21,706 nt of DNA, taken from positions 1 to 21,706 of IMG/VR virus record IMGVR_UViG_3300042327_000381. The stretch is one strand, 5' to 3'. The position numbers and the translations under genes were made by a program. The DNA is from a virus. Numbering within the stretch: position 1 is the first letter of the stretch; every line of letters starts with the position of its first letter. Shown here piece after piece: positions 5,602 through 12,148 of the stretch. The notes beneath the pieces are model-generated. The model was not told where the DNA came from, did not search any database, and saw only the letters and a program-made list of their open reading frames with translations.

Positions 5602-6504
5602 ATGCATCCAGACATCCTGTCCATCACGGACACAAGCCCCTTTCTCGAACGGGCGCAAAAAGGTTCTTACTTCGATATGGGGAGAATCGGTAACGAGAAG
5701 ATTGACGAGTTCCTGCGATTTAAGGAGGGGGAGTTCATCGTCTGCACGGGTCACGCCAACGTGGGCAAGACGCACACGATGTTCTATCTGATGCTGATGC
5801 AGTCCATCACCCACGGGAAGAAGTGGCTCTGCTATGCGGCGGAGAACGAGGTTCACTCCATCCAACGAAAGCTGATTGAGTTCCTGCACGCAAAGCCAAT
5901 CAACTTGATTCCAGAGGCGAAGATGCACTCCGACCTGTGCTTCATTGATGAATACTTTAAGTTCATAAACCCGAACAAGATTCTCTCGGCATTCGAGCTG
6001 CTACAAATCTTCAACGAGGTATTGAACGAATGGCAGTACACGGGTGCCTTCATTGACCCGTACAACTCCCTGCGTACCGACCAGAGCGTATTGGGCAAAA
6101 CCTCGATGCACGAGTACCACTATGAGGTAGCAAGTGCCTTTCGGGTGTTCTCACACAAGGAGAAGGTCACCTTGATACTTTCCACCCACCCAGTCACGGA
6201 AGCAATGCGGAAGGTTCACCACGATAAGCACGAGTACGCCCGCCTCCCGATGCCTGTAAACATCGCCGACATTGAACACGGGGGCAAGTGGGGAAACCGC
6301 TCTGACTGTGTAGTCGTAATTCACCGCTATTCGGGCCACCCTACCGACTGGAAGCATACCCACATCCACGTCCGCAAGGTCAAGGAGACGGAGACAGGAG
6401 GACGCATCACCCCTTATGACAACCCGATCGTGCTGACCTCGATGATGGGTAACGTAGGATTTACGATTGACGGACAAAATTTATTGAACTGTGTTGCCGT
6501 TTGA
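5602..6504 (+). CDS. RecA-fold replicative helicase / ATPase (DnaB/RepA-like)
   Basis: With the start at ATG 5602 the protein has 300 residues. A Walker A loop GHANVGKT lies at 50-57, an AENE segment at 80-83 sits where DnaB-like enzymes place the catalytic glutamate, Walker B-like GAFIDPYN at 148-155, STHP at 194-197 as a sensor, and RSDCVVVIHR at 233-242 like the C-terminal core motif of DnaB-type helicases. A K-x-R-like region around 260 (HVRKVKETETG) may supply the finger to the neighbouring subunit. There is no DnaB N-terminal domain or primase domain, so it is a minimal hexameric helicase core or loader. It lies between the SSB-like and DnaA-like genes. A longer start upstream would be translated from the tRNA-like element and is rejected. 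Confidence 0.75.
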   Translation: MHPDILSITDTSPFLERAQKGSYFDMGRIGNEKIDEFLRFKEGEFIVCTGHANVGKTHTMFYLMLMQSITHGKKWLCYAAENEVHSIQRKLIEFLHAKPINLIPEAKMHSDLCFIDEYFKFINPNKILSAFELLQIFNEVLNEWQYTGAFIDPYNSLRTDQSVLGKTSMHEYHYEVASAFRVFSHKEKVTLILSTHPVTEAMRKVHHDKHEYARLPMPVNIADIEHGGKWGNRSDCVVVIHRYSGHPTDWKHTHIHVRKVKETETGGRITPYDNPIVLTSMMGNVGFTIDGQNLLNCVAV

Positions 6505-6748
6505 GTTCTTCCTCCAGCAGAAGGTCATCGATCTTGGCACAACTGCCCAATGGATTTTGGAGCAGCACGGTTACGATGGGGCAAAGCACTTCAACAATGT
6601 CTTTGACGCCTCCCGAACCATCGAACAGTACCGACAATTTCACAACGAAATATCAATGAAATTCTACCAGATGTCAGTTGAGAAGCAGGCACTCGAACAG
6701 AAGGTCTTGCAACTTGAACTTGAACTCCAAAAAAAATATGAACTATAA
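6491..6748 (+). CDS. Small coiled-coil protein of the replication module
   Basis: This 85-residue protein begins at GTG 6491 (TTG 6494 is the only nearby alternative), overlapping the helicase-like gene by 14 bases. The N-terminal half is mixed (FEFFLQQKVIDLGTTAQWIL), and the C-terminal third (EKQALEQKVLQLELELQKK) is a clear leucine-rich coiled coil. Function is unknown. Its position between a helicase-like and a DnaA-like gene suggests a helper for replication, such as a loader or adaptor, but that is inferred from context only. Confidence 0.6.
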   Translation: MLPFEFFLQQKVIDLGTTAQWILEQHGYDGAKHFNNVFDASRTIEQYRQFHNEISMKFYQMSVEKQALEQKVLQLELELQKKYEL

Positions 6749-7133
6749 AGATTTTTGCGTACTGGTCGACCATAAGGACGACGGCAGACGGACGCTTGTG
6801 AATGTCAAGGTGCGAGCAGCATTCGCACATTCATTCCGAAAGCGGTATAAATTGGTAGAGCTTGCAGAGCAAATGGGAAAGACCCACGCTACGGTGATTC
6901 ATTATATGAACCTTGAGTTCAGAAAGGATGCCGAATACTGGAGATGCTACCAGATAGCGCAGTCAATAATCAATTCAGAGGAAGTAGTAGACACCCTTGA
7001 CATTGATACTTTGGTCAAGGAACGTACCCAGATGCAGCAGCGTTTGGCGATGAAAACTACGGAAGTGGCTATGTTACAGGAGGAAGTGGTACATTTACGT
7101 CTAAAATTAGAGCGATTAAAGCAAATGATTTAA
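6738..7133 (+). CDS. Solo DnaA-domain-IV-like DNA-binding protein with coiled coil
   Basis: This 131-residue protein starts at ATG 6738, overlapping the previous gene by 11 bases. Residues ~25-60 resemble the C-terminal DnaA box-binding domain: a first helix (VRAAFAHSFRKRY), then LVELAEQMGKTHATVIHYMN, where GKTHATVIH (47-55) parallels the G-R-D-H-S-T-V-x-H signature. There is no AAA+ ATPase domain. From ~92 the protein is a coiled coil (EVAMLQEEVVHLRLKLERL), so it probably dimerises. It may bind the phage origin or an operator and bring in the helicase encoded two genes upstream. A similar fold occurs in Trp repressor-like regulators, so a transcriptional role is also open. Confidence 0.65.
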   Translation: MNYKDFCVLVDHKDDGRRTLVNVKVRAAFAHSFRKRYKLVELAEQMGKTHATVIHYMNLEFRKDAEYWRCYQIAQSIINSEEVVDTLDIDTLVKERTQMQQRLAMKTTEVAMLQEEVVHLRLKLERLKQMI

Positions 7134-7165
7134 TATCGCAATTCTACGCAAAGAAGCGTAAGGTC

Positions 7166-7681
7166 TTGGTGAATTTCACGAAGGGTTACGTTGGCGTCGA
7201 AGTAGCCGAGGACGTGGTGCAGGAGGTGTTCATTCGCCTCTTGCAACTTGCCGAGGAAGGGAGAGTTCACTTCATCCAGAACGGAGAGGTGAACTTTTTT
7301 TTTGTGTACCGCTCCTGCATCAACCTGTGCATTAAACTTCAAAAGCAAAAGGAGAATTTGCACAAGCTGAACTTTGGGGATATGTACGAGTTGGATGAAT
7401 GGCTCCGACAACCAGAGAATGAATACAACTACGAGGAGGACGTGGCCTACGAGCAGCTGCTGAACTCCGTCAAGGATCAAGTCGAGGTCATCCGATGGTA
7501 CGACCGTATGATACTGGAAATAAACCAAGAGATGAGCATCAGCGAAATGAACCGCTCCATCGGCATCTCTCGTGACTCAATTCGCAACACATTAAAACAA
7601 GCAAAGAATGAAATCAGAACAAACATCCAAGCCGACTACGAAGCGTGGAAGAAAGCCAAAAGGGGCGGGAGACGTGATTGA
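7166..7681 (+). CDS. Sigma-factor-like protein (ECF-type)
   Basis: From TTG 7166 the protein has 171 residues. AEDVVQEVFIRLL (14-26) is the hallmark of sigma region 2, followed by FVYRSCINLCI, which matches the core-binding helix. The C-terminal part SISEMNRSIGISRDSIRNTLKQ (124-145) is a region-4-type helix-turn-helix. The reading frame stays protein-like upstream (LISQFYAKKRKVLV, the expected first helix of region 2), with no ATG, GTG or TTG until well inside the previous gene. The real start may be a rare codon such as ATA 7133 in a TAATA overlap, or a frameshift. It may direct RNA polymerase to phage promoters. Overlap with the next gene is 74 bases. Confidence 0.6.
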   Translation: MVNFTKGYVGVEVAEDVVQEVFIRLLQLAEEGRVHFIQNGEVNFFFVYRSCINLCIKLQKQKENLHKLNFGDMYELDEWLRQPENEYNYEEDVAYEQLLNSVKDQVEVIRWYDRMILEINQEMSISEMNRSIGISRDSIRNTLKQAKNEIRTNIQADYEAWKKAKRGGRRD

Positions 7682-8009
7682 AAGCATCACGGAAGCGACA
7701 GGAATCAAAGCAGCCGTTGAATGGTTCTCCGAGGTTACTGGAGTTGACTGCGGTTGCGATGCCCGCAAAGAGAAGCTGAACAAGTTGTTCCCTATCAAAC
7801 AACCGCATTGCCTTGAGCAGGCGGAGTACACGTTCTTGGGAACCGTCTTGGGTAAGCACAAGTTGACCGCCATTGAGCGTGAGGAGATTGCTCGCATTCA
7901 CGCACGGACTTTCCAGCACAAGATGGTTGTGCCTTGCACCTGCTCCCCTAAATTATGGGCTGGGTGGATTCGTGACCTCCAGAACTTATACGACACCTAT
8001 GGTGAGTGA
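7608..8009 (+). CDS. Unknown protein with Cys pairs and a basic N-terminal tail
   Basis: This 133-residue protein starts at ATG 7608 inside the end of the sigma-like gene; both frames look coding there. The N terminus has an AT-hook-like basic patch (KRGRKPKG, 12-19), then a helical segment (GIKAAVEWFSEVTG), CGC (48-50), and later CTC (110-112) near the C terminus, which could bind a metal. I do not recognise a function. The basic tail suggests nucleic acid contact. It is followed by a nuclease-like gene with an 11-base overlap. Confidence 0.65.
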   Translation: MKSEQTSKPTTKRGRKPKGAGDVIESITEATGIKAAVEWFSEVTGVDCGCDARKEKLNKLFPIKQPHCLEQAEYTFLGTVLGKHKLTAIEREEIARIHARTFQHKMVVPCTCSPKLWAGWIRDLQNLYDTYGE

Positions 8010-8502
8010 TGCTCGCTGGGCGCAGTCCAGAGAGGTCGGAAAGCAGGGTGAGGAGAGTTTTGTCTTGGCTTGCGAAGCACTTGGGTACCGCTGCCGAAAG
8101 AGCAGCAGGCAAGAAGACATTGAATTGCACATTGACTATTGGGTAACCCGACCGCAAGGGGAGACCTCTGTTGACGTCAAAGGACAGAAGAAGAACGAGG
8201 AGGTCTGGGTTGAGTTAAAGAACGTCAGAGGCCACGCAGGGTGGCTCTACGGCCACGCTGGGTACATTGCCTTTGAGATGGCTTCGCTTGGTGGGTTTGT
8301 TGTGGTGTCAAGGTCGCAGCTGGCAGAGCTGATTGAGATAACAGTTGAGGAAGTGTTCGTCCGCAGGGACGATGCCTACCTCAAATTGTACCAACGAGAT
8401 GACCGCCTTGATGTAATTACACGCATTGAATTAAGTGACCTTGAACTTTTACCAACTTTCAAAATCATAAACTATGCCCATTCCAGTTCCCAAGCCCGCT
8501 GA
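7999..8502 (+). CDS. PD-(D/E)XK nuclease-like protein
   Basis: With ATG 7999 as start (overlapping the previous stop) the protein has 167 residues. It opens with a helix carrying GKQGEESF (14-21), then ED-IELHIDYWV (39-49), SVDVKGQ (57-63) and VWVELKN (69-75). Asp46, Asp59 and Lys61 fit the D-(x)n-D-x-K catalytic core of PD-(D/E)XK nucleases, with Glu18 as a possible helper. Resolvases and restriction-type nucleases share this fold, and the substrate cannot be told from sequence. It sits in the replication region, so processing of phage or host DNA is likely. An upstream in-frame ATG at 7873 would run antiparallel in composition to the gene it overlaps and is rejected. Confidence 0.6.
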   Translation: MVSDARWAQSREVGKQGEESFVLACEALGYRCRKSSRQEDIELHIDYWVTRPQGETSVDVKGQKKNEEVWVELKNVRGHAGWLYGHAGYIAFEMASLGGFVVVSRSQLAELIEITVEEVFVRRDDAYLKLYQRDDRLDVITRIELSDLELLPTFKIINYAHSSSQAR

Positions 8503-8617
8503 AACGCAGGAAAAATTCATCCAAAGATGCGTCTCAAATGACGTAATGAACACGGAGTTTCCCGATGAAAAGCAAAGGATTTCAGTTTGTTACGCCCAAT
8601 GGCGAAAAAAAATGTAA
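8474..8617 (+). CDS. Small phage protein with conserved RC...EFPD...QR..VCY pattern
   Basis: This 47-residue protein runs from ATG 8474 to TAA 8615-8617 and overlaps the nuclease-like gene by 29 bases. Its pattern (MPIPVPKPAETQEKF, IQRCVSND, EFPDEKQRISVCY, QWRK) is one I recognise from many phages, as a small stand-alone protein or at the N terminus of head-protease-related proteins. No biochemical role is known to me. Two cysteines (19 and 39) may pair or bind metal. The good match over the whole length argues that this very short gene is real. Confidence 0.65.
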   Translation: MPIPVPKPAETQEKFIQRCVSNDVMNTEFPDEKQRISVCYAQWRKKM

Positions 8618-8624
8618 ATAATTT

Positions 8625-8680
8625 TTGGTGGTCTGGTTTTTTGTTTGTTACTTCGCTTCATCAAACAAGTAAAACCAATC
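8625..8680 (+). promoter_or_regulatory. Promoter-like element plus AAAACCAATC leader
   Basis: A TTG at 8625-8627 lies 21 bases before TACTTCG (8649-8655), close to the Bacteroidota -33/-7 arrangement. TTACTTCGCTTCATCA (8648-8663) is nearly identical to the element at 4541-4556. The leader AAAACCAATC (8671-8680) ends three bases before ATG 8684 and fixes that start over an in-frame upstream codon. Confidence 0.55.
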
Positions 8681-8683
8681 ACA

Positions 8684-9010
8684 ATGAAAACCCTACAAGA
8701 TTATCTCAACGAAGAAGGCGGAGCGAATTATCTTTTCAACTGCGCTATGTATAATTTATTCTCATCTTATAGCGACCGTGAATATGCTTCTATTTGTGGT
8801 TCGTTCTATGATGGCGTGGTTACTTGGGCAGACCACAACATTGATGACGTGGAGGAGGTTTGTAATACAAAGTATAAGGGCTGGGTTCTTCACCTTTCGG
8901 AAGGTTATGTCGGCAAAGCTTACATCCCTAACTGGGTATTGAACCTTAACGTAAGCAACTATAAGCACGCCAAGTGCTTGTTCAACAAGTACATCAGAAA
9001 GGTTAACTAA
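8684..9010 (+). CDS. Unknown early protein
   Basis: This 108-residue protein starts at the ATG following the leader motif; an alternative codon at 8645 would lie inside the promoter-like element. It begins MKTLQDYLNEEGG and is rich in Tyr, Asn and Cys, with no membrane segment and no motif I recognise. Being a single gene behind its own promoter-like element and leader, it is probably expressed early, perhaps as a host-takeover or defence-counter protein; that is speculation from position. Confidence 0.65.
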   Translation: MKTLQDYLNEEGGANYLFNCAMYNLFSSYSDREYASICGSFYDGVVTWADHNIDDVEEVCNTKYKGWVLHLSEGYVGKAYIPNWVLNLNVSNYKHAKCLFNKYIRKVN

Positions 9011-9047
9011 ATCAAAACGGGGAGCAGCATCCGAACAACTGCATCTT

Positions 9048-9057
9048 AAAACCAATC
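9048..9057 (+). promoter_or_regulatory. AAAACCAATC leader of small membrane protein gene
   Basis: Exact AAAACCAATC three bases before ATG 9061. The 50-base gap upstream shows no -7-like box, so the motif again stands without a promoter. Confidence 0.6.
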
Positions 9058-9060
9058 AAG

Positions 9061-9201
9061 ATGAACAAACTCCAAAACATCATCATCGACATCACCGTCC
9101 CTTTGGCGTGGATGCTCATCCTGTCGGCTGCCTTCTTTGCAGTTGTACTCCTTCCTCAAATCATATTCGTTCAGCTATGCGACTGTCAGCCGACTTTCTA
9201 A
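9061..9201 (+). CDS. Small single-pass membrane protein
   Basis: This 46-residue protein is identified because the leader motif stands three bases before its ATG. It has a long hydrophobic stretch (PLAWMLILSAAFFAVVLL and on to IIFVQL, residues ~14-38), one long or two short helices, and ends CDCQPTF. It overlaps the next start by one base (TAATG). It has no recognised family and is located away from the lysis genes, so it is more likely an early inner-membrane protein than a holin. Confidence 0.55.
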   Translation: MNKLQNIIIDITVPLAWMLILSAAFFAVVLLPQIIFVQLCDCQPTF

Positions 9202-9452
9202 TGGACTATGCCGAGCGAATCGGTATCGCCCCAGAGGATGCAGGCCCTCGCACTTGGAATGAAATCTTCGCCGACTGGGCAGGGTTCAAATCCGTAGACG
9301 ATATGATACGATATGAGCTGCACGTTGATATTGACAACTGCGATGCTCCAGACGGCAAGTTCCACGATGTGGACTTCGTTCACTACCCTTACGAACCAAA
9401 CCTCCCGTTTGATGTGAACGAGATGTACAAGGCAATAGAGAAGGATTTATGA
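9201..9452 (+). CDS. Unknown acidic protein
   Basis: This 83-residue protein starts at the ATG of a TAATG overlap (MDYAERIG); an in-frame ATG at 9177 would add eight residues. It is strongly acidic (SVDDMIRYELHVDIDNCD) and soluble. I do not recognise it. It overlaps the following gene by four bases (ATGA), so the three short genes from 9061 form one translational unit. Confidence 0.6.
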   Translation: MDYAERIGIAPEDAGPRTWNEIFADWAGFKSVDDMIRYELHVDIDNCDAPDGKFHDVDFVHYPYEPNLPFDVNEMYKAIEKDL

Positions 9453-9658
9453 TGCCCCGTATATTCAAAGAGCTTGTGACCCGTGAATGCACGGACTGCA
9501 AGGAGGTAGTGGCAGGCAATTACTTCACGCATTGCAAGCGCACCAACAAGAACGAGGTGGTGTACTATCAGCGTTCAGATTGCAAATTCTGTCGAGCAAA
9601 GAAGGAACGTGACCGCAGGGCAGCATCCAAAAAAAAGTCAAACGTACAGACCATATGA
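9449..9658 (+). CDS. Small zinc-ribbon-like protein
   Basis: This 69-residue protein begins with ATGATG, so the start may be either codon. Cysteines at 14, 17, 29, 45 and 48 form CTDC...C...CKFC, a small zinc-ribbon-like arrangement, and the C-terminal 20 residues are very basic (KKERDRRAASKKK). Such proteins in phages usually bind nucleic acid, and some are HNH or recombination-endonuclease relatives without the active site; no HNH histidines are visible here. It is directly followed by the methyltransferase gene with a 4-base overlap. Confidence 0.55.
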   Translation: MMPRIFKELVTRECTDCKEVVAGNYFTHCKRTNKNEVVYYQRSDCKFCRAKKERDRRAASKKKSNVQTI

Positions 9659-10311
9659 GAGCGGACATAATACACGGAAACTGTCTGGAGGAACTGGCAA
9701 AGATTGACCTCAATTTAATCAATCCAGTATTCGTGAGCGACCCTCCGTTCAATGTTGGGTATAAGTACGCAACATATAAAGACAGAATGAAGGAGGCGCA
9801 ATACTATCAGATGCTCGCTTCAGTTTTTTCAGCTCATCCTCACGTCTTGATTCACTACCCAGAGCAACTGCACAGGTACTCGATTGAAATTGGAACAATG
9901 CCCTCAAGGGTGGTGAGTTGGGTATATAATTCTAACACGGCAAAACAACACAGAGACATCGCCTTCTATAATGTGTCTCCAGATTTCAAGCAGTACGGGC
10001 AGGAGTACAAAAACCCAAAAGACAAGCGAATAGCAAAGCGAGTCGAGGAAGGAAAGAAAGCCCGCCTCTATGATTGGTGGCAAATCAATCAAGTCAAGAA
10101 TGTAAACAAAGACAAGACAGACCACCCCTGCCAAATGCCACTTGAAGTGATGCGGAGGATTGTCGGAGTTCTTCCCGCTGGAGTTACTGTCATAGACCCA
10201 TTCCTCGGAAGCGGAACAACTGCTCTCGCTTGTAAGCAACTGGGAGTCCCATTCATCGGAATTGAGATGGATGAGAAGTATGTCGAGATTGCAAAAAAAA
10301 GAATACAATGA
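9655..10311 (+). CDS. DNA methyltransferase, DPPF type (N6-adenine or N4-cytosine, beta class order)
   Basis: This protein of about 218 residues has the catalytic motif DPPF (29-32) before the cofactor motif DPFLGSGTT (180-188), the order of beta-class amino-methyltransferases. HPCQMP (156-161) precedes the cofactor loop, as in this family, and GIEMDEKYVEIAKKRI closes the fold. It transfers a methyl group from S-adenosylmethionine to adenine N6 or cytosine N4. The target-recognition part (about 40-140) is short. No restriction enzyme gene lies beside it, so it is an orphan enzyme, probably protecting phage DNA from host restriction or marking it for replication or packaging. It overlaps the next gene by four bases. 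Confidence 0.85.
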   Translation: MRADIIHGNCLEELAKIDLNLINPVFVSDPPFNVGYKYATYKDRMKEAQYYQMLASVFSAHPHVLIHYPEQLHRYSIEIGTMPSRVVSWVYNSNTAKQHRDIAFYNVSPDFKQYGQEYKNPKDKRIAKRVEEGKKARLYDWWQINQVKNVNKDKTDHPCQMPLEVMRRIVGVLPAGVTVIDPFLGSGTTALACKQLGVPFIGIEMDEKYVEIAKKRIQ

Positions 10312-11087
10312 AAACAATCAAACTTCTTGACGGCTCCATCTGGGACACCGTCACCCTCAAAGAGAAGATGCTGGACGATTCGTTCTACTACGGAGACCTC
10401 GGCCGCACGGCTCTATCAAGCAGCGCAGCAAAGCTCCTGCTTCAATCCCCAAAGACGTACCACTATGTGACGAAGTACGGACAGGAGGATTCCGATGCCT
10501 TCTCCGTTGGGCGTCTGGTTCACTTGATGGTATTGCAACCCGATCTCGTAAAAGAGTACGAGGTCATCGATGTGCAATCCAAGAACACCAAGACGTGGCA
10601 AGAGGCAAAAAAAACAGGAGCCAAAATCATCACGGCAAAGGAGTTCAGCGAAGCCGAAAGAATCGCCAACGCACTTCTCCGCAATGAGCAGGTGATGGAC
10701 TACGTTAACGACTGCGAATACGAAGTTCCCCAAGTGGGAACTATTGGAGGCCTGCCCTTCCGTGCGAAGGCGGACATCTACACGAGCGGGTTTATAGCAG
10801 ATTTGAAGACCACAACAGACCTTCGTGCCTTCCCCTTTTCAGCACGAAAATATTCTTATGATATGCAAGCGTTTATCTACACCCGACTCTTTGGAGTGCC
10901 GATTGACAAGTTCATCTTCATCGCCATCGACAAGGCGTCCCTTGATATTGGAATCTACACGGTCTCTCCAGAGTTCGTGGCGGAAGGAGAGCGCAAAGCG
11001 CACGAGGCGATTGAACTGTACAAAGAGTTCTTCCTCGGAAATGACAACCCAGAGCTTGACTCCTACACCATCATCGGTCAACTTTAA
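10308..11087 (+). CDS. RecE-like PD-(D/E)XK exonuclease (DUF3799/YqaJ type)
   Basis: This 259-residue protein carries the RecE-type exonuclease pattern: an N-terminal region with SSSAAKLLLQSPKTYHY (38-53), VGRLVHLMVL (67-76, His72), an E-containing strand (138-141), FRAKADI (151-157, Asp156), FIADLKTTT (162-170, Asp165 and Lys167) and YDMQAFIY (184-191, Gln187). These enzymes degrade one strand of double-stranded DNA to leave 3' tails for annealing. A partner annealase is not recognised nearby; the SSB-like gene at 4987 is the closest candidate. The exonuclease lies between the methyltransferase and a small membrane protein gene. It likely works in phage recombination or DNA repair. Confidence 0.8.
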   Translation: MKTIKLLDGSIWDTVTLKEKMLDDSFYYGDLGRTALSSSAAKLLLQSPKTYHYVTKYGQEDSDAFSVGRLVHLMVLQPDLVKEYEVIDVQSKNTKTWQEAKKTGAKIITAKEFSEAERIANALLRNEQVMDYVNDCEYEVPQVGTIGGLPFRAKADIYTSGFIADLKTTTDLRAFPFSARKYSYDMQAFIYTRLFGVPIDKFIFIAIDKASLDIGIYTVSPEFVAEGERKAHEAIELYKEFFLGNDNPELDSYTIIGQL

Positions 11088-11097
11088 TCCTTACAAA

Positions 11098-11313
11098 ATG
11101 AAAATAGACCACATCGCACACTTCTGGGCAGGTATGGCAATCCTTGCCGTTACGGGTAGCTGGCCGCTTCTTATTGCAGCAGCATTCGGGCGTGAATTAA
11201 AAGGCATCCTGCTGGACAAACGAACGGACTACGATGATAGCGTCTGGGACGTGGTATACACTTTGGCTGGTGGCCTTGCTGCAATGTTAGCTCAATTCTT
11301 GTTTGCCTTATGA
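11098..11313 (+). CDS. Small membrane protein with conserved acidic positions
   Basis: This 71-residue protein starts at ATG 11098, ten bases after the exonuclease stop. It opens MKIDHIAHFWAG, then has hydrophobic segments (MAILAVTGSWPLLIAAAFG and VVYTLAGGLAAMLAQFLF). The G-x-x-x-K and D-x-x-x-D-x-x-W-D spacing between them (FGRELKGILLDKRTDYDDS) recalls YfiM/VanZ-like small membrane proteins of bacteria and phages, but the match is from memory and weak. Function is unknown. Confidence 0.6.
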   Translation: MKIDHIAHFWAGMAILAVTGSWPLLIAAAFGRELKGILLDKRTDYDDSVWDVVYTLAGGLAAMLAQFLFAL

Positions 11314-11528
11314 AAGCGATTCTTGAGTTCAATTTGCCCGATGACGAGCAAGAGTTCAGCGATGCGACCAACGGAGGGATGTACAAACACGTCCTCTGGA
11401 AACTTGACCAAGACCTTCGTGGAAAGATGAAGCACGGGATGCTGAACGAGTGCGAATACAGTTGCTACGATCAAGTGCGTGAGGACATCCGTAACCTGTT
11501 GCAGGTTCACAATTTGAATATAGAATGA
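11310..11528 (+). CDS. Small protein of a phage family starting MKA-x-L-E-F
   Basis: This 72-residue protein starts with MKAILEFNLPDDEQEF, followed by VLWKLDQDLRGKMKHG and DQVREDIRNLLQVHNL. The same layout recurs in the gene at 13073 (MKATLTYKVETHEQEA... LWETELFL... QSVFRNIL), so the two look like diverged paralogues. I have seen proteins of this type in many phages but know no function. ATGA-type overlaps join it to both neighbours. Confidence 0.65.
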   Translation: MKAILEFNLPDDEQEFSDATNGGMYKHVLWKLDQDLRGKMKHGMLNECEYSCYDQVREDIRNLLQVHNLNIE

Positions 11529-11683
11529 AGACACACATCCAAGAACTGATGGCTCTTTATCATCTGCTTGACGAAATCGGTCAAATCATAGATTCCGAGA
11601 ATAGCGGCCTATCCGCAGAGCAGCGATTGAGCGAGATTGAAAGAACGATAAAAAAACTATTTCAAAACACCAAAGAGAAATGA
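11525..11683 (+). CDS. Small helical unknown protein
   Basis: This 52-residue protein runs from the ATG of an ATGA overlap to a TGA that overlaps the next ATG. It is charged and almost entirely helical (HIQELMALYHLLDEIG, LSEIERTIKKLFQ), perhaps a short coiled coil. There is no recognised family. The fit of both its ends to the overlap pattern of its neighbours supports it as a real gene. Confidence 0.55.
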   Translation: MKTHIQELMALYHLLDEIGQIIDSENSGLSAEQRLSEIERTIKKLFQNTKEK

Positions 11684-11907
11684 GCGAAGTCCGCCCCGAT
11701 CACTACAAGCAAAATAACAAAGAGGTGTGGGAAATGATGCTTGACATCTGGGGGCCTGCTGCCTTCATTGCCTACTGTGAAATCAACGCCTTCAAATATC
11801 GAATGCGAGCAGGACGCAAACCCAATAACCCAATCGAGCAGGACATTCTCAAGGCACAATGGTACGAGGGGAAAGCCAGCGAAATAGCAAGAATCGAAAA
11901 TGAGTAA
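11680..11907 (+). CDS. DUF3310-like protein
   Basis: This 75-residue protein has the DUF3310 pattern: RPDHYKQ at the start, EVWEMMLDIWG, then CEINAFKYRMRAGRK (34-48), and a helix ending in WYEGKASEIARI. Family members are about 60-80 residues long, are found in many phages and are sometimes annotated as nucleotide-kinase-related, without evidence that I know of. It overlaps its neighbours by 4 and 8 bases in this tightly packed cluster of small genes. Confidence 0.75.
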   Translation: MSEVRPDHYKQNNKEVWEMMLDIWGPAAFIAYCEINAFKYRMRAGRKPNNPIEQDILKAQWYEGKASEIARIENE

Positions 11908-12148
11908 TGCGATTTGGATGCTTGACCTTGAGGTATCGTACACCAAGAGCAAAAAGAAGCACACAAAAAAGGTCTGGGCTTCCTCCAGATGGGAGGAGTT
12001 TCGCTCGGTAGTCAAGGACGAGGAGTGCATCGAGCAAATCAAATCCCGCTACGACTTACAGACGGCAACTGACTTCCGCATCACAAAAGTCCTCGGAGCG
12101 GTTTATTTAGGTGAGCGTTATGGTAAAACACAAGAAGGTATACTTTGA
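11900..12148 (+). CDS. Unknown protein
   Basis: This 82-residue protein starts at ATG 11900. The N terminus is hydrophobic-aromatic (AIWMLDLEVSYTKS), then basic (KKKHTKKVWASSRW), and the C-terminal half is mixed helix and strand. It is not recognised. It overlaps the HNH gene by 38 bases, more than most neighbours here; the alternative ATG for the HNH gene (12120) would shorten that to 29. Confidence 0.55.
   Translation: MSNAIWMLDLEVSYTKSKKKHTKKVWASSRWEEFRSVVKDEECIEQIKSRYDLQTATDFRITKVLGAVYLGERYGKTQEGIL

Noticed and set aside
5314-5928. Long minus-strand open frame across the SSB-like gene, tRNA-like element and helicase-like gene
   Set aside because: It runs opposite to all real genes, crosses structured RNA and has no recognisable protein pattern.
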